This document shows, one piece after another, positions 49,059-61,265 of a stretch of 64,000 nucleotides of DNA (position 1 is the stretch's first letter; every line of letters begins with the position of its first letter). The stretch comes from Anastatus disparis. Lineage: Eukaryota > Arthropoda > Insecta > Hymenoptera > Eupelmidae. The notes under the pieces were generated by a model, which ran no database searches, was not told where the DNA came from, and was given only the letters and a program-made list of their open reading frames with translations. The translations under genes and the position numbers were made by a program. The DNA is taken from contig JAFFSR010000237.1 of the NCBI GenBank assembly GCA_017163975.1, positions 2,604,001 through 2,668,000 of the forward strand. Reading direction: 5' to 3'.

Positions 49059-52000
49059 TTACATTTTTAACAACGTCATATTCTCTTGAAGACAACAACA
49101 ACCACAGCCAGTTGGGCAAACAGTCTCATTAGTGAACCATGCTGCTAAATGATAAGTATGTCCCCCATGTCCGCAAACTATACAAAAATTACTAGGTCCT
49201 AAAATAAATAATTATGATTTTAAATATTTATTATACTTAAATTTAAATAATTTCAACTTTTTTTATATTTACCTCTAACAGAAATATGACATACAGCGCA
49301 TTGAAAAGTCAGTCGTTTGCAAGTAGAACATTGTGGTCCTTTACTCGATTTATTACATGTAAGACATTCACTTTGGAATTCAATACTTTTGTGCGTGTCA
49401 AACGATGTTGCACTAACGTGTTTCAACACTTGTGCCCGAGCATCTAACAGCCTCCACCTATGTAAAACTTCAGCATATGCTTTTTTATAAGCATCATAGA
49501 GTGCCGTATTTTTTTCATCTAACAGTCTAAAATAATAGCACAATTGTTAGAAATCATATTATATTTTTTACATTTTAGTTTGATTTCTAATCTACCTTAT
49601 GTTTCGTCCATATTCAATAAATGATTCTTGAAATTGAAGACCATCTAACGATTCAGACCAAGAATTAGATCTATTTTGTTTTAAATTTGGAAAATTCCAT
49701 CCTTCTAAACTTGTATCTGCAGGATGAATTGTATGATATGGTGATCCGCCAGGCTACAATAAATATTATATTCTAATATATCACAGAAAATTTTTCTCTT
49801 AATAAGACTTTTAAAACTAGTAATCATATTTATATTTTTATGCATAAAACAAAAAAAAGTCAAAGGAATAATTCTTTTCATTCTAGAAATTGGCAAAGAT
49901 TGGACATGGCATGTATTAATTGTTAAAAATTATGTTAATTCAAGCTTAAAGTAGTGTATTTTTTTGAGTTAATTAAATGAACAGAATGTTAGAAGCATAT
50001 AATTAACTCGGGAATTACATCAATGACCCCAAGAACCAATCAATTTTTAGCCTGAATTATTAATTCATTATTTTATTATTAAAGCTTCATTATTATCACC
50101 ATAAATATATGTACATGTATGAAAAATGAACCTTGCCTTACCTTTAACCACCACTTGCCCGTGATATGCTTCTATAACAAACATAATACAACATTGTAAG
50201 TTTTAAAGAAATCAATTTTGTTTTTTATAAATTACTGTAAAATTTATAATTGATTTTTTCAAACTACTTAAAATTAGTAATAATTATTTAAAACTTTTAT
50301 TATATTTACATATGGAAAATTGATTTTGTGAATTAAATTTATGTGATAAATCATCAAATTTCTTTCATAACTCTCGACTCATGATATTGCATGATATTAA
50401 TATGAGAGTTTTAGTGACATTGTAGCTATAGATGTTGCATGCATATTAAAGATCTGGTTCTTAAGGTATACAAAAAAATGACCAAGCATGTGAGGTATAC
50501 CAATATTATCAAGCTAAGTGATTTTAAATATGAAAAGCAATATGTGGCGTGATTCGATCATGCAGAACAAAATAAAATATACGTTAAGAAATATGAAGCA
50601 AAAAGATAATCTAAAATTCCTGTCTTACTCATAATACTTACACTGACGTTTACGGATTTACTGACAAAACGATTCTGTGTTATATCAGGATTTTCAAATC
50701 TACAACTAAATGCACAGCTTAGCATACCAGCCATTTGTATGTCAGATTGATTTGCATAATGTTGTATTCTAAAAGAAAAAAATTCAAAGACGTTAAAAAA
50801 ATATTTCTATTTTTTCCTTCAATACCTATGTATAACATACAAAGAATGAATTAAGTTTTGTCCAAACGGATGTAAAGACCATGGAGCATCCATATCGGGC
50901 GTTTGATAAGCCCCTTGTGAATTTTGTTGAGTATTTGTTAAAGGCTGTGAAATAACTAAAGCAGCCAAACACCAAGCTTGAACCAAATCTGGCCTTTCTA
51001 AAGACGCTGCTACATTTGCATTATAATGACACATCGCTGGTATATCAGTTGTATTGATTCTGTAAAAATTAACAATTGTTATTTAGTATTATATGTGTCA
51101 CGTAAAAATAGAATAAAATTTCAAATTGAACTTGCATATATTTTTCCGCCAATTCTTTGTTGACAAAAAAAAGTGCTGAAGCATCGTATATCGTCACTAA
51201 AGAATGATAATTTTTGTAACACGGTTTACCATAAATTCTATTCGTATTGTGAGGATTTCTTCTTGATACCTAAACACAAAAATAAAATAAAACGTAAATT
51301 CTATTTTTCATTTCGTAAAAGCACTATAGATTTTAAAAAATGTCCTCACTCGGTCTTGAAAATAGAAGGAGCTTATCGAAATGTTGTCTGTGGGTTGAAC
51401 GTACGAATTAGGATAATGCATGAAATGTCCTCCGTTATTCATACCTGTTCCAAGAGCAGATAAAGCGCGAGGTGTTGATCCTTCAGGTTTTATCGATGTT
51501 CTTCTTGCATATGAAGAGCGTCCGAAACATACCAGTATACCTTTAAAAATTAACGATTATTACAGTATTAAAATTTTAATTTTATTACAAACAACAATTA
51601 TTTTTAATACCAACCAACGCTACAAAATTTAGCGCCTGAAGTTCGAGGAAAAGGAATATATGCATCTTGATAATTTGAGCAAATTTTATTTGAATTCAAA
51701 AAGTTTTCAGTGCGTTGTATGTGATATCCTAAGCGATCGTTTTCCGCTTCGTCTTTTACGCAAGTCTAAAAGAATTTACTTTCATTAATAATCTTAAAAA
51801 ATTAAATCTATATATTATTAGAAATTATAAATTTAAAAGTTTCCTCATCATACATTTTATGTTTATGATGATTAAACTTTGAACAAATAAGATATTATTG
51901 ATCTTTTGATAAGATGTTTTTTATAAATTATTCAGTATTTTTTTAATAGCAGTCAAGATTTTAGTAGATAATATAGATTTTTCATAGAAATAACTATTTT

Positions 52001-55000
52001 CAATTTGGACTCAAATTTGAATATATCAGCTTCATGCTTTTGGATTAGATATTGAAAATCTTAACGCTTTTCTTATTCAAATTAATGATTCACGATAATC
52101 AGTCTTCCGGTTCCCGAGTATGTGATTAAATTTTTTTTTTCAATAAACTATCACTCCAGATAATATTTCAGCCTTATATTTATTATTAATTTAATTTACT
52201 GATGAATAATCATTGGAGCTTAAAATATTTTCGGTATATGAATAAAAATTTTCTTATCACGGGAATCCACCAAGAGATAAAACAAATGCTTTCTTCGCAC
52301 GTATTTTTATATTGGCAGTTACTTTTATTTGCTTTTGACTTTGTAATTTTATTAAAAGCAAAATACAAATTGGTTTAAGCAAAATAAAAAATCATGAATT
52401 AATTTATAGAAATATATAATATAATTAATTCCTGAGGTCGTCAATAGCTCACTCGGTAGAGCGATGGATTCATAATCTCGAGGTCTTGAGTTCGAATCTC
52501 ACCCTTGGCTGATTGATACAAGCACCACTGAACGTTACATGTACTTCGTTTACAAATGCACTGACAACCTCCGTCGCTAATTAGCATCGCAATAATAGCT
52601 TAAATACAGCGACGTTAAATAAAAAAAAAATTGATTCCTGCTCATTTAAAAATTGTAATATTGTAATATCAAATTACTTATATGATAAATGAACTTCTAA
52701 ATATAAAATTTAAATTGAATTAAATTTTTTTCATTTTATTTTACTAACCTGTTCTAATGTAGTAATTAATTGTCTTAAACAAGGTTCTAAACAGGAACGA
52801 TTTTTCTTAACTCTTTGTTGGGCAGTTTGTTTTAATACTTTAAGTAATTTTGTCATTATTGCATTATCTATAGTTGTTCCAGGACAGAACTGGAATGTCG
52901 GTTGAGCGCTATATGGATAATTTCCTGGAAAATTGACTTTTAGGACTACGTTGTAATTTTTATTAGCTGCGGTTACTGTACAACTTCTTTCTGCTGCATC
53001 CATTGCATTGACCTATATTTTTTATGATTAAAACAATTAGTTTGATACAATAAGTTTTATTATTTTTAAAAGATTAAATTAAAATACCTCTATATTTGGT
53101 ATATTCATATTAATTAAAGAAAATTCTTGTTGTAAAGTTTTTGGTTGAGTTGGCGAAGGTGTATCCTTTTCAGTTTTAGCAACATCATTTTCATGGCCTA
53201 TTGTTGCATTATCCATATTTTTTGTTGGATAATTTAAATCTGGTTCGTTATTTGAATCACGTAACTTAAGTTCTTGCACTGATTGTAAAGTTCCTTATTA
53301 AAAATAGAAAAAAATATAATTTTTGAATATATATTTTAAAAAATCTATGTTAATAATATAAAAATAATTTTTATTACTTAAATTATTGTCTTCTGAATAC
53401 TGAGTATAAACACAATTACCATCATCCATGTCGTGTCCACAAAGCTAAAATTACAAAATATAAATTTATTTAAAATTTCAAAAAATTATTTAAATAAATT
53501 TTACTTTGGTTAATTATTACAAATTACCTTTTTTAATAATGGAGGAATTTTAAATATCCTCAAACATTGGTCTTTAGACCACGTAATAAGTTCAAAATCA
53601 TTTTTTTCTGTAAAAAAAAAAATTACATCAATAATTATAACTGTAACACAGGCTTTCTGCTACTAATGTCAATTTAAATATGATACGCATTAAACTTGGT
53701 TTATAATCTCATTTCATAATGAGGCAAAAAATAATTTTTTTTTTTCTTGAACTTTAACATTTACTAATCTGGTTTGACATTTCAATGAAATGACTATATG
53801 TATCTAAAACTTTGTAATCTTAATCTTTTCATTCTTGATAAGTTCAAGTGAAAAATTTGTGTAGAGTATGAATTAATGTTATTTTTAACCATAAATTTCA
53901 ACTATTTTAATTAACATACCTGTTCTTGGCTGTCGCCACTGAAACTCAAGAACAACATCAGTATGTCCAACAAATGTATAAATAGGAACTGACAAATTTG
54001 AAATATTCCATAAAAGAAGACTATTTTCACCTCTTCTTAGTTGAGGTACAACAATTGTAACTAAACCCTCTCCAAAAGGCTAAAATACAATATTTTTTTT
54101 TGTGATTAAATATAAATAATATCAATATTTTTTAAACAAATGACACATACTGTGTAACGTGCTCTCCACACAGGCGAATTTGTTGTAAGAATACTTTCTG
54201 CTCTACGAGGATTATTAGTATCAAAAACTTTAACTGTACAATCTTGACTAGATGTGGCCAATTGATTTTGTTGGAAAGGACACCAATCTAATCCATGAAT
54301 CTATACACGGTATGTTAAAATTATTATATGATAATTAAAAATACAATATTTATAATTTTTTCTAATTCCTACTTTTGTTAAATGAGCCGCTATATATTGT
54401 ATAGGACTATTTCCTTTTCGTTGATCCCATATTTTTACATCACCATCATGTGCAGTAGCTAGCATATTTGGGGATAAGACATTCCACCTAACTTGAGATG
54501 CACCAGCTAAAGAAGAGTATCCACTTAATTTCTCACTTAAATTAAACTCTTAAGAAATAATTTTTTAATGAGTATTCATCATACCAACTGCTGACAAAGA
54601 TAAACTTGGTTTTCGTTGATCTCTTATATCCCAAATATGAATGTAAGTATCAATGCTGCATGTAGCTAAAATATCAGGGTCTTTTGGATGCCAATTCAAA
54701 TCACTCACAACTCTTGTATGAGCTCTTAAACTATGAGTAGGTTGTAAATCATAGCCATTGTTTCCCATAAAACTTAATATTTCCACTCGAGTATTACTCT
54801 GCATTAAAACAAAATGAATATTATAATTTTCAATCTGATAATTTGCATTGACAAGCATTATAATGCATTGTTACTCACGGAAATCGCACACAAATGACAG
54901 TTTGCTATACAAGGATTCCATTCCGCAGATCCTACTTCATATTTACTTTGTCTATGGAATTTTCTAAGGGATTCTGATTCTTCATCAAGATGCTTTATTG

Positions 55001-55357
55001 CTAGATATCTTCGACTAAAATAAGAACAAAATTCATTAAAATTAAAAAAAAATATAAGAAATATTTATTAAATTATATTAAAATATGTTTATATCTTACC
55101 CAGCTAACAGGACATGGTTGCCCGTAACATCGACAGCCATGGTATTGGCCTACAAATATAAAATGCAGTTATTAATTAATCCATAAAAAAATTTAAATAC
55201 TATAAATTTAATGAATAAAAAGAAAGTGTCCAATTTCAAAATAATCATTAAAAAATTGTTCTTTTTAATATCAGATTACAGTATCAATTAACAGAAATTT
55301 TACCTGCAGATCACGATGTTCGGTGACCACATAATCTCTACCCCAGCGTTTAGACAT
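49059..55357 (-). CDS. WDR59: WDR59, GATOR2 complex subunit
   Basis: Twenty exons on the minus strand: 55357-55304, 55149-55100, 55014-54879, 54798-54585, 54506-54373, 54300-54151, 54079-53920, 53607-53528, 53444-53378, 53293-53088, 53012-52749, 51765-51611, 51540-51350, 51269-51132, 51059-50826, 50768-50644, 50171-50142, 49753-49596, 49526-49273, 49198-49059. N-terminal WD40 propeller (TCSIDTYIHIWDIRD, SHD/AHDGDVKIWD, SQDCTVKVFD-like), then an RWD domain (VVLKVNFPGNYPYSAQPTFQF) and a C-terminal zinc-ribbon/RING-like end (CIVCGHGGHTYHLAAWF, CPTGCGCCC). WDR59 is in GATOR2, which opposes GATOR1 so that amino acids can activate TORC1 at lysosomes. A start of exon 5 at GCTGGTGCATC is chosen because it restores the conserved SAVAGASQV; the 30-base exon at 50171 and the 51132 donor are less certain. 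Confidence 0.93.
52435..52630 (+). mobile_element. tRNA-derived SINE, copy 4, best preserved
   Basis: The tRNA-like head is nearly intact: A-box TAGCTCACTCGGTAGAGCG, anticodon loop GATTCATAATC (CAT, Met-like), B-box GAGTTCGAATCTC. The body and the tail ACAGCGACGTTAAAT, then about ten A, follow. ATTAATTCCTG (52424-52434) and ATTGATTCCTG (52630-52640) form an 11-bp target duplication with one mismatch, typical of LINE-mediated insertion. It lies in a WDR59 intron, antisense to the gene. Confidence 0.88.
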
Positions 55358-57463
55358 TTTGATGATACTTATTAAATAAATTTCGAACAAATCATTCCAA
55401 TCATACTCCAACACTTAAATTTGTGCTCCATTCGTGAATAATCATAACAAAACAACAAAGTTTATTTAGGTTAGGATTCATTCACTGCAATGTTATCTAC
55501 ATGTTTTGCTTTTGGCCTTTTCCAAAAAATGATTATATCCATTTATTCGGTATTAATAGTTAATGATGTTACACTTTGCACAATATATTTTATTTTAGTG
55601 TCTCATTTATAAAAACTAAAAACAGACCACAACTTGTCGCGCGTGCGCGCGATGCATCTTTCATATTCGCGCAGCGGGGGGTTCGCGGGGAATAAAGTTT
55701 CGCGAAAGTGTATTATACATTAAAAAGTAGTGGGAGAAACGAAACATCGGCGTCAGCTGCCCCTGGCGGATAAAAAGAGAGAAAAAGCATACGTATATAT
55801 ATACATGTTCATTGAACAAGGAGGGGCCGTACACACCAGCTGAGAAAGAAGGATAGAAATATAACAGTAACCAATTGATTACAAAGTTCCAATAAAAAAG
55901 GATAGATATATGCATATAGAACTCCGCGTTTGAAAAAAGAAAGAGAGAGATACAGCTACATAAGCTTGTTTCTTGTATAATGCTATTTCTGTCACGTAGG
56001 ACGCAAAGCTTATATGTGTAAGAGTGTGTTAGTTTGGCTGCAGTGGTATATATATAGGCATTGCACATATACGCAGTTATTTCGCGTACATTATAAAATT
56101 GCACATAAAGTTAGCTTGGGCTTCGCGAGGAATCAGTTAGTAATCAACGCTAGTACAAGGAGAGCATTAAAAATTTGTTTAATTAAACATTTAAAAGAAA
56201 AAATAGAGGAGAATAAAGCGTATACAACGAATGCAAAGGAGTCATTTAGTGTTTTAGTGATAAGTTTACAAAGTTTGCATACAAAAAAAAGGAGTTGGAA
56301 TATTTATTTTTTTTGGGTGTTTGACTTTCCTGCGGTGAGAAACGCCGAGGTCACGCGCGGCGATTTCGTTTTCTCTTTTTTCAGTGAGTTATTGAAAAAG
56401 GTCACTCATTCGTTTAATAAATCTCCATTTTTGGCTATAAAATTTAAAAAAAGGAAGTATTATTGAAAAAAGTTTCGTTATAATCATGTCTACTATGATG
56501 GATTGTTTTCTGCATTAGCAGGCCCTGAGTTTTGTGTTAATTTGGCATTTCTCTCGCGGAAGAGAGACAGAGATAAAAAGAGAAAAAAGCGGCTCACGAA
56601 AACAAGTTATAATAAATTGAGATCTCCTTTTTTTTCTAAATATAGATCTCCGCGAGTGTGTGTAGTTTTTTTTTATTTGTTGCTAAAGCAATAAAAAAGT
56701 TTTGCTTGCGCGGTGTTTGTGAAAACCACAATAGCCCCCCTTGTTTTTTAAAAGAGAGAGAGAGAGACGCTAACCAGCTTATCAACAAGAGAGGACGAGT
56801 AATTCTCGGAATTTTCTTTGTTAAACATACACGCACGTACTCCGGTATATATAGTGTTGGTGCGTAAAGTTGCGTTGTGTGCGTATTCTATCTTTGTCAT
56901 TCATTCGTGTCAAAGAACTTGGTGTGTGAGGAGATTTAAGAAGTTCGAGAAGAGAAACAAACAAATAATCAATCAAGATACGTTTGTTTTTCTGTAAATA
57001 AAAACAGAGATATAAATATTATTTACCTTTGAACTTTAATTAAACATTTATAATTAAACTTAATATATCTCAAGTTTATTCTTGAAAGCGTAATTAAAAA
57101 AAGTCGAACATTTGTAATGTACCCCAAGTGTAACGTCGAGGGTATCAACATCGAGTCGTCGATTAATTTTGTTCACTCAAAAAGAAAAGGAATCTTCATA
57201 CATAAGAAAAAAATGTTCAAAGACCCCATAAGTTTACGAAACCGAATAAATTTTCTTCTTCGTCGTTATTGAATAGCTTGAAAAGCTCGAAAGCTCTTGA
57301 GATTTCAATTGAGAGCGATTTTGGAATGAAATTATTTTTTTAAAGCCAAAATAGAATTATGGCTTTGAGTTGCTGAAGTTGCAAGCACCAAAAAGCTGCA
57401 AGTACAAAAAGGTCGCGTTATTTTAATATTCTTTAAACATTGTACCACTTAGAAATCGCAAAC
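55358..57463. promoter_or_regulatory. head-to-head WDR59 / MAF1 intergenic region and MAF1 leader
   Basis: Divergent promoter region. A CG-rich patch at 55634-55690 (CGCGCGTGCGCGCG) lies ~280 bp upstream of the WDR59 start. 56750-56770 is a GAGAGAGAGA run of the GAGA-factor type. TATATATA at 56846-56853 may set a MAF1 start, but I see no matching initiator at +1. Pyrimidine- and purine-rich blocks and weak open frames (such as 56014-56466) occur but show no domain, and I do not call them genes. The ~600 bp before the MAF1 ATG reads like an untranslated leader. Confidence 0.5.
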
Positions 57464-58472
57464 ATGAAGCTATTGGAAAGTACACGCTTTGAAGCAATAA
57501 ACAATGCTTTATCTATAACAACAGGAGATAGTAAAATTATTGGAAGGTTTGTAATTAATTTTATGAATTTTTATTAAAAAAACAATGATTATTTTAAACC
57601 TTTTTATCTTTTACAGGATAGAGAGTTATTCTTGCAAAATGGCTGGTAATGATAAACAACTTTACAAACGTTTTAATTCTGAACAAGGAGTAACTCCTCA
57701 TGATTTCCAAGCATTATCACCACCTCAAACTTCTCTTGGTACATCTCCAGCGCAAAGTTACTTGAGGTTTGTGTATTAATATATGTTAATGTATTAATTT
57801 TCTTTTTACTATATTTTATACATTAAATTAACTTTGAATGACTTTTTATAGCCGTAGTATTTCTGGTGATGAAGATGGTCCACTGTGCGACACAATAAGT
57901 CGAAAGACCTTGTTTTATTTGATAGCAACACTGAATTCAGCATTCTATCCAGATTATGACTTTTCCGATGCTAAAAGTCATGAATTCAGTAAAGAGCCAA
58001 GTTTGCAATGGGTCATGAATGCAGTAGATAGTAACCTTAGTGCAACAGCAGGAGATCATTATCGTACCCTACGAGCTGCGCTCTGGGCTACAATTGAAGA
58101 TGAAATATCAATGAATGAATGTGATATTTACAGGTAAAACCAAAGAATTTGAAAAATTCTAATGGTTGGAACAAAATTTATAAAATTTTCATTTTAGTTA
58201 TAATCCTGATTTGGCATCTGATCCTTTTGGTGAAGATGGATGTTTGTGGTCTTTCAATTACTTCTTCTATAATAAAAAACTCAAAAGGATTGTATTCTTC
58301 ACCTGCAGAGCAATAAAGTAAACAATCTCATATATATCTTAACTTTTATATATTTTGAATTTTAATTAATATATATATATATATTTTTTTTCCTTATAGC
58401 CCTCTTTATGCTTTGGATTCTGGTATTGGTAGTGATTTTACAATGGATGAAGATGATGAAGATACTTATTAA
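57464..58472 (+). CDS. MAF1: MAF1, repressor of RNA polymerase III
   Basis: Five exons: 57464-57546, 57617-57766, 57852-58133, 58198-58317, 58400-58472, in agreeing phases, giving 235 aa. The family's A, B and C boxes are clear: [17 protein letters not shown] and [18 protein letters not shown] at the start, [20 protein letters not shown] in the middle, and [20 protein letters not shown] with [12 protein letters not shown] near the end, then an acidic tail. MAF1 binds Pol III and blocks its recruitment when nutrients are low; TORC1 phosphorylation of the Ser/Thr-rich linker (here ~60-90, with several Ser-Pro) keeps it inactive. Polyadenylation signal AATAAA at 58615-58620. Confidence 0.96.
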
Positions 58473-61265
58473 ATATTCAGCACAGATAATAATTTTTTAA
58501 TTAGAAATTTATTTTTTTTTCTTTTTTTTTACTATTTTGCAAGTATAATTTTTGGCACTTATTAAGCACTTGAAAAAATTGCAATATTAATTTTTATTAA
58601 ATTGTTAAAAGTGTAATAAAATGAAAATTGGGCCTTCAATATAAAAATTTATGTCAAATAGACAAAAAAAAATATATGTGAACATATTTGTGAAATTAAT
58701 TGCAAAATTGAAGTTTATTACTATGTAATGAAAATTGTGAATATTTCATTACTTATTTATAAGAAAGTCTTGATTGTATTCCAATCAATACTTTATTAAT
58801 ATGTAGCCATTTATTGGTTGTACAATTTAGCCTCTCGATATACATTAATTTCTATAGTTACTAGATTCGTGATATCCTATACAAAGTTATCATTAACAAA
58901 TTATTTTTCCAATTATAAATTTAATAACGGAGGGATTCATATTTTTAATTATAGTCACAAGTCGCGCTTCTATAGTACGTCATTATTTATTTAAAGCAAT
59001 TGCGTTAGTATTCAGTTTTTACTTTAACAGGTGAAGTCTACACATTTAGGAATATTAAAAGAATATGAGAGTTTGTATTAAAACAGTAAAAACAATTTTA
59101 AAGTTAATATTAGTACTTGAAGAATTTTAAAATTTATCAGTAATAGTAAACATTGCACATCTTACAACTTCAATTGATAATTGTTGTTTAAAATACTTTC
59201 CCGATTACGCACGTTCACGAAGATTAAACTGGATGTTATTTACTTATTTGTAATGTTAGCACGTTTATTAACTATACCAGTGATTGTAATAAATAACGTA
59301 TTATTATATTTTATGAAACAGATTTTTATCTGCTTTTTCATTAAATCCATGTTTAACAGCGATAGTAGGAAATGAAAATGTAAGAATTTACTATCAGAAA
59401 ATCAATTGTTTATATATATAATAAAATTTATAAAATCTGTAAGATAGAAAACCAAATTATTAATTTAGAAAATTATTATTCTCACCCTGTTACTACTATT
59501 ATGAATTTTTAAAGGGTATTTAATAGTTAAAATTATAAATTGATATCAAGATAGTTTTAAATTATTCTTTAATAAATTCTTTAAAATTTGTGAATCAAAA
59601 AATTAATAGTATTGTCTTTATGTATGGAAAAATATTAAATAAAAACAAATTTGTCCAATATTCTTAATAGTCAAATTGTAACAAAGTCACTATTTTATTC
59701 AAAAAATATCTTACAATATTACAATGAAAATCATGATATCTTTAAAATAAAAATATGTATTTAACTAGTATGTATGATTTCAGTTATAAAAAATATTACA
59801 GTACACTTGTGACACAAATTGTAAATTATAAATAAAATCGTTTTTTCCTTACAAGTACAAATTCTTATTAAACTATTCACAGACATTCCATTTTTTTTTC
59901 AATCAATACATCATTTTTAAAATCGTCAATTCTTAACAGTTATTCAATTTTCTTTTGTATTTTATACATTTTCAAAAATTGGTTTAATCATAAACAATGT
60001 TATACAATTTAAAAAGCTCTCTTTTTTTTTAACATGATTTCATTTTAAAATTTGTTGCAATAAATAATAGTAAAACTTAAATAGATATAACTAAAGCTCA
60101 TTACTTTTTAGTAAAATATGAAAATTATTTTATAATTTATTTTTTAAACAAATAAGAAAACTAAAATTTATACATAAAATATAATAAATTAAATTCGTGT
60201 AAAATAGTGTTTTAAAAATTTCGAAAAAATTTATTTGCAAATTTAAAAAAAAACTTTAACAGCGTTCTTTTATAAAAGAACGAAATGAAATATCGGTCAA
60301 TTTTCCGAACTATAAAATTAATATCGAATTTTATCGTAATAATTTACACTTGATTATATTAACTATTATTCTGACGTAATGCTTATTATCGTTATTCGCT
60401 TATTTTGCTTTTAAAACGAGTTACAATTGATAATTTTTATAGCTGCATAAAATTAGTGCTAAAAGTGATGTAATATCAACTATGAATAGTTTGATTATTT
60501 GCTAAAGAATAAAAGTATAATACACGTAAAATTTATTTTTTTAAAAGAATATTGTTTAATAAATAATTTCTTTTTTTAAATCATAGTTATTATGGAAGAC
60601 ATATCTATAAGTATGTGCATAGCTTTTTAATATTTTAGAACCAAAATTTTACATTGTTTCTAAAGTTGTAAAAATGAAGCTTTGTTGGTTCTTGTAACTC
60701 GTAATTAGATGTAAATGATGAAATATTTTTTCCATCCTTTTGTGATATTTATAAAATTGTTTATAAAAAAAAGAAAAAATTATTTAGTGTCACTAATCTT
60801 TAAAGTGTGGGGAATTATTTTTCTAAAATATAAGCTTAACATTCCATTTAAGAAATAGCCCCCATTAATTGATTAAAATAAGAAAGAACTAATTTGAAAC
60901 ATGACTTGATGAGGTTTTGCAAATAATCTTTTAAGATAAAAAAATCTCTATTATATTAAAAACTTTTTGTTTTCTATTAATACTTTGAATTCTCTTCCAA
61001 AATCATTCACTGCAATTGACAAACAACTACCAGTTTTATAAATTTTTGTTCAAAGAATTTCGACTTCATATACAGTATACTTTATCCTCTGTGATAAAAT
61101 TTACTAAAATATCAATTTTAAGTAAACTTTCATAACATTTTTTCACTTCCCTATTACTTGAGAGGAACAATTTTCTTTTTTTAAATTAAATTTTCGTTCT
61201 AAACATTTATGTAAATCTCTTACACTGTCCATTTCATCAATAAAAAAAACCATCCTTTAGGCCCA
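58473..61265. other. MAF1 3' UTR and intergenic, no further gene seen
   Basis: AT-rich, with the MAF1 polyadenylation signal near its left edge. MAF1 and CYLD converge here, so the right part probably includes the CYLD 3' UTR. Open frames are short and show no domain. No repeat beyond A/T tracts. Confidence 0.45.

Noticed and set aside
52440..52515. possible functional tRNA-Met gene
   Set aside because: Good A and B boxes, but acceptor-stem ends do not pair well, and the sequence continues into a shared SINE body and A-rich tail with target duplications.
56014..56466. 150-codon open frame upstream of MAF1
   Set aside because: No domain, no recognisable family, Lys/Phe-rich from simple sequence, and overlapped by an equally weak antisense frame; more likely promoter or leader DNA.
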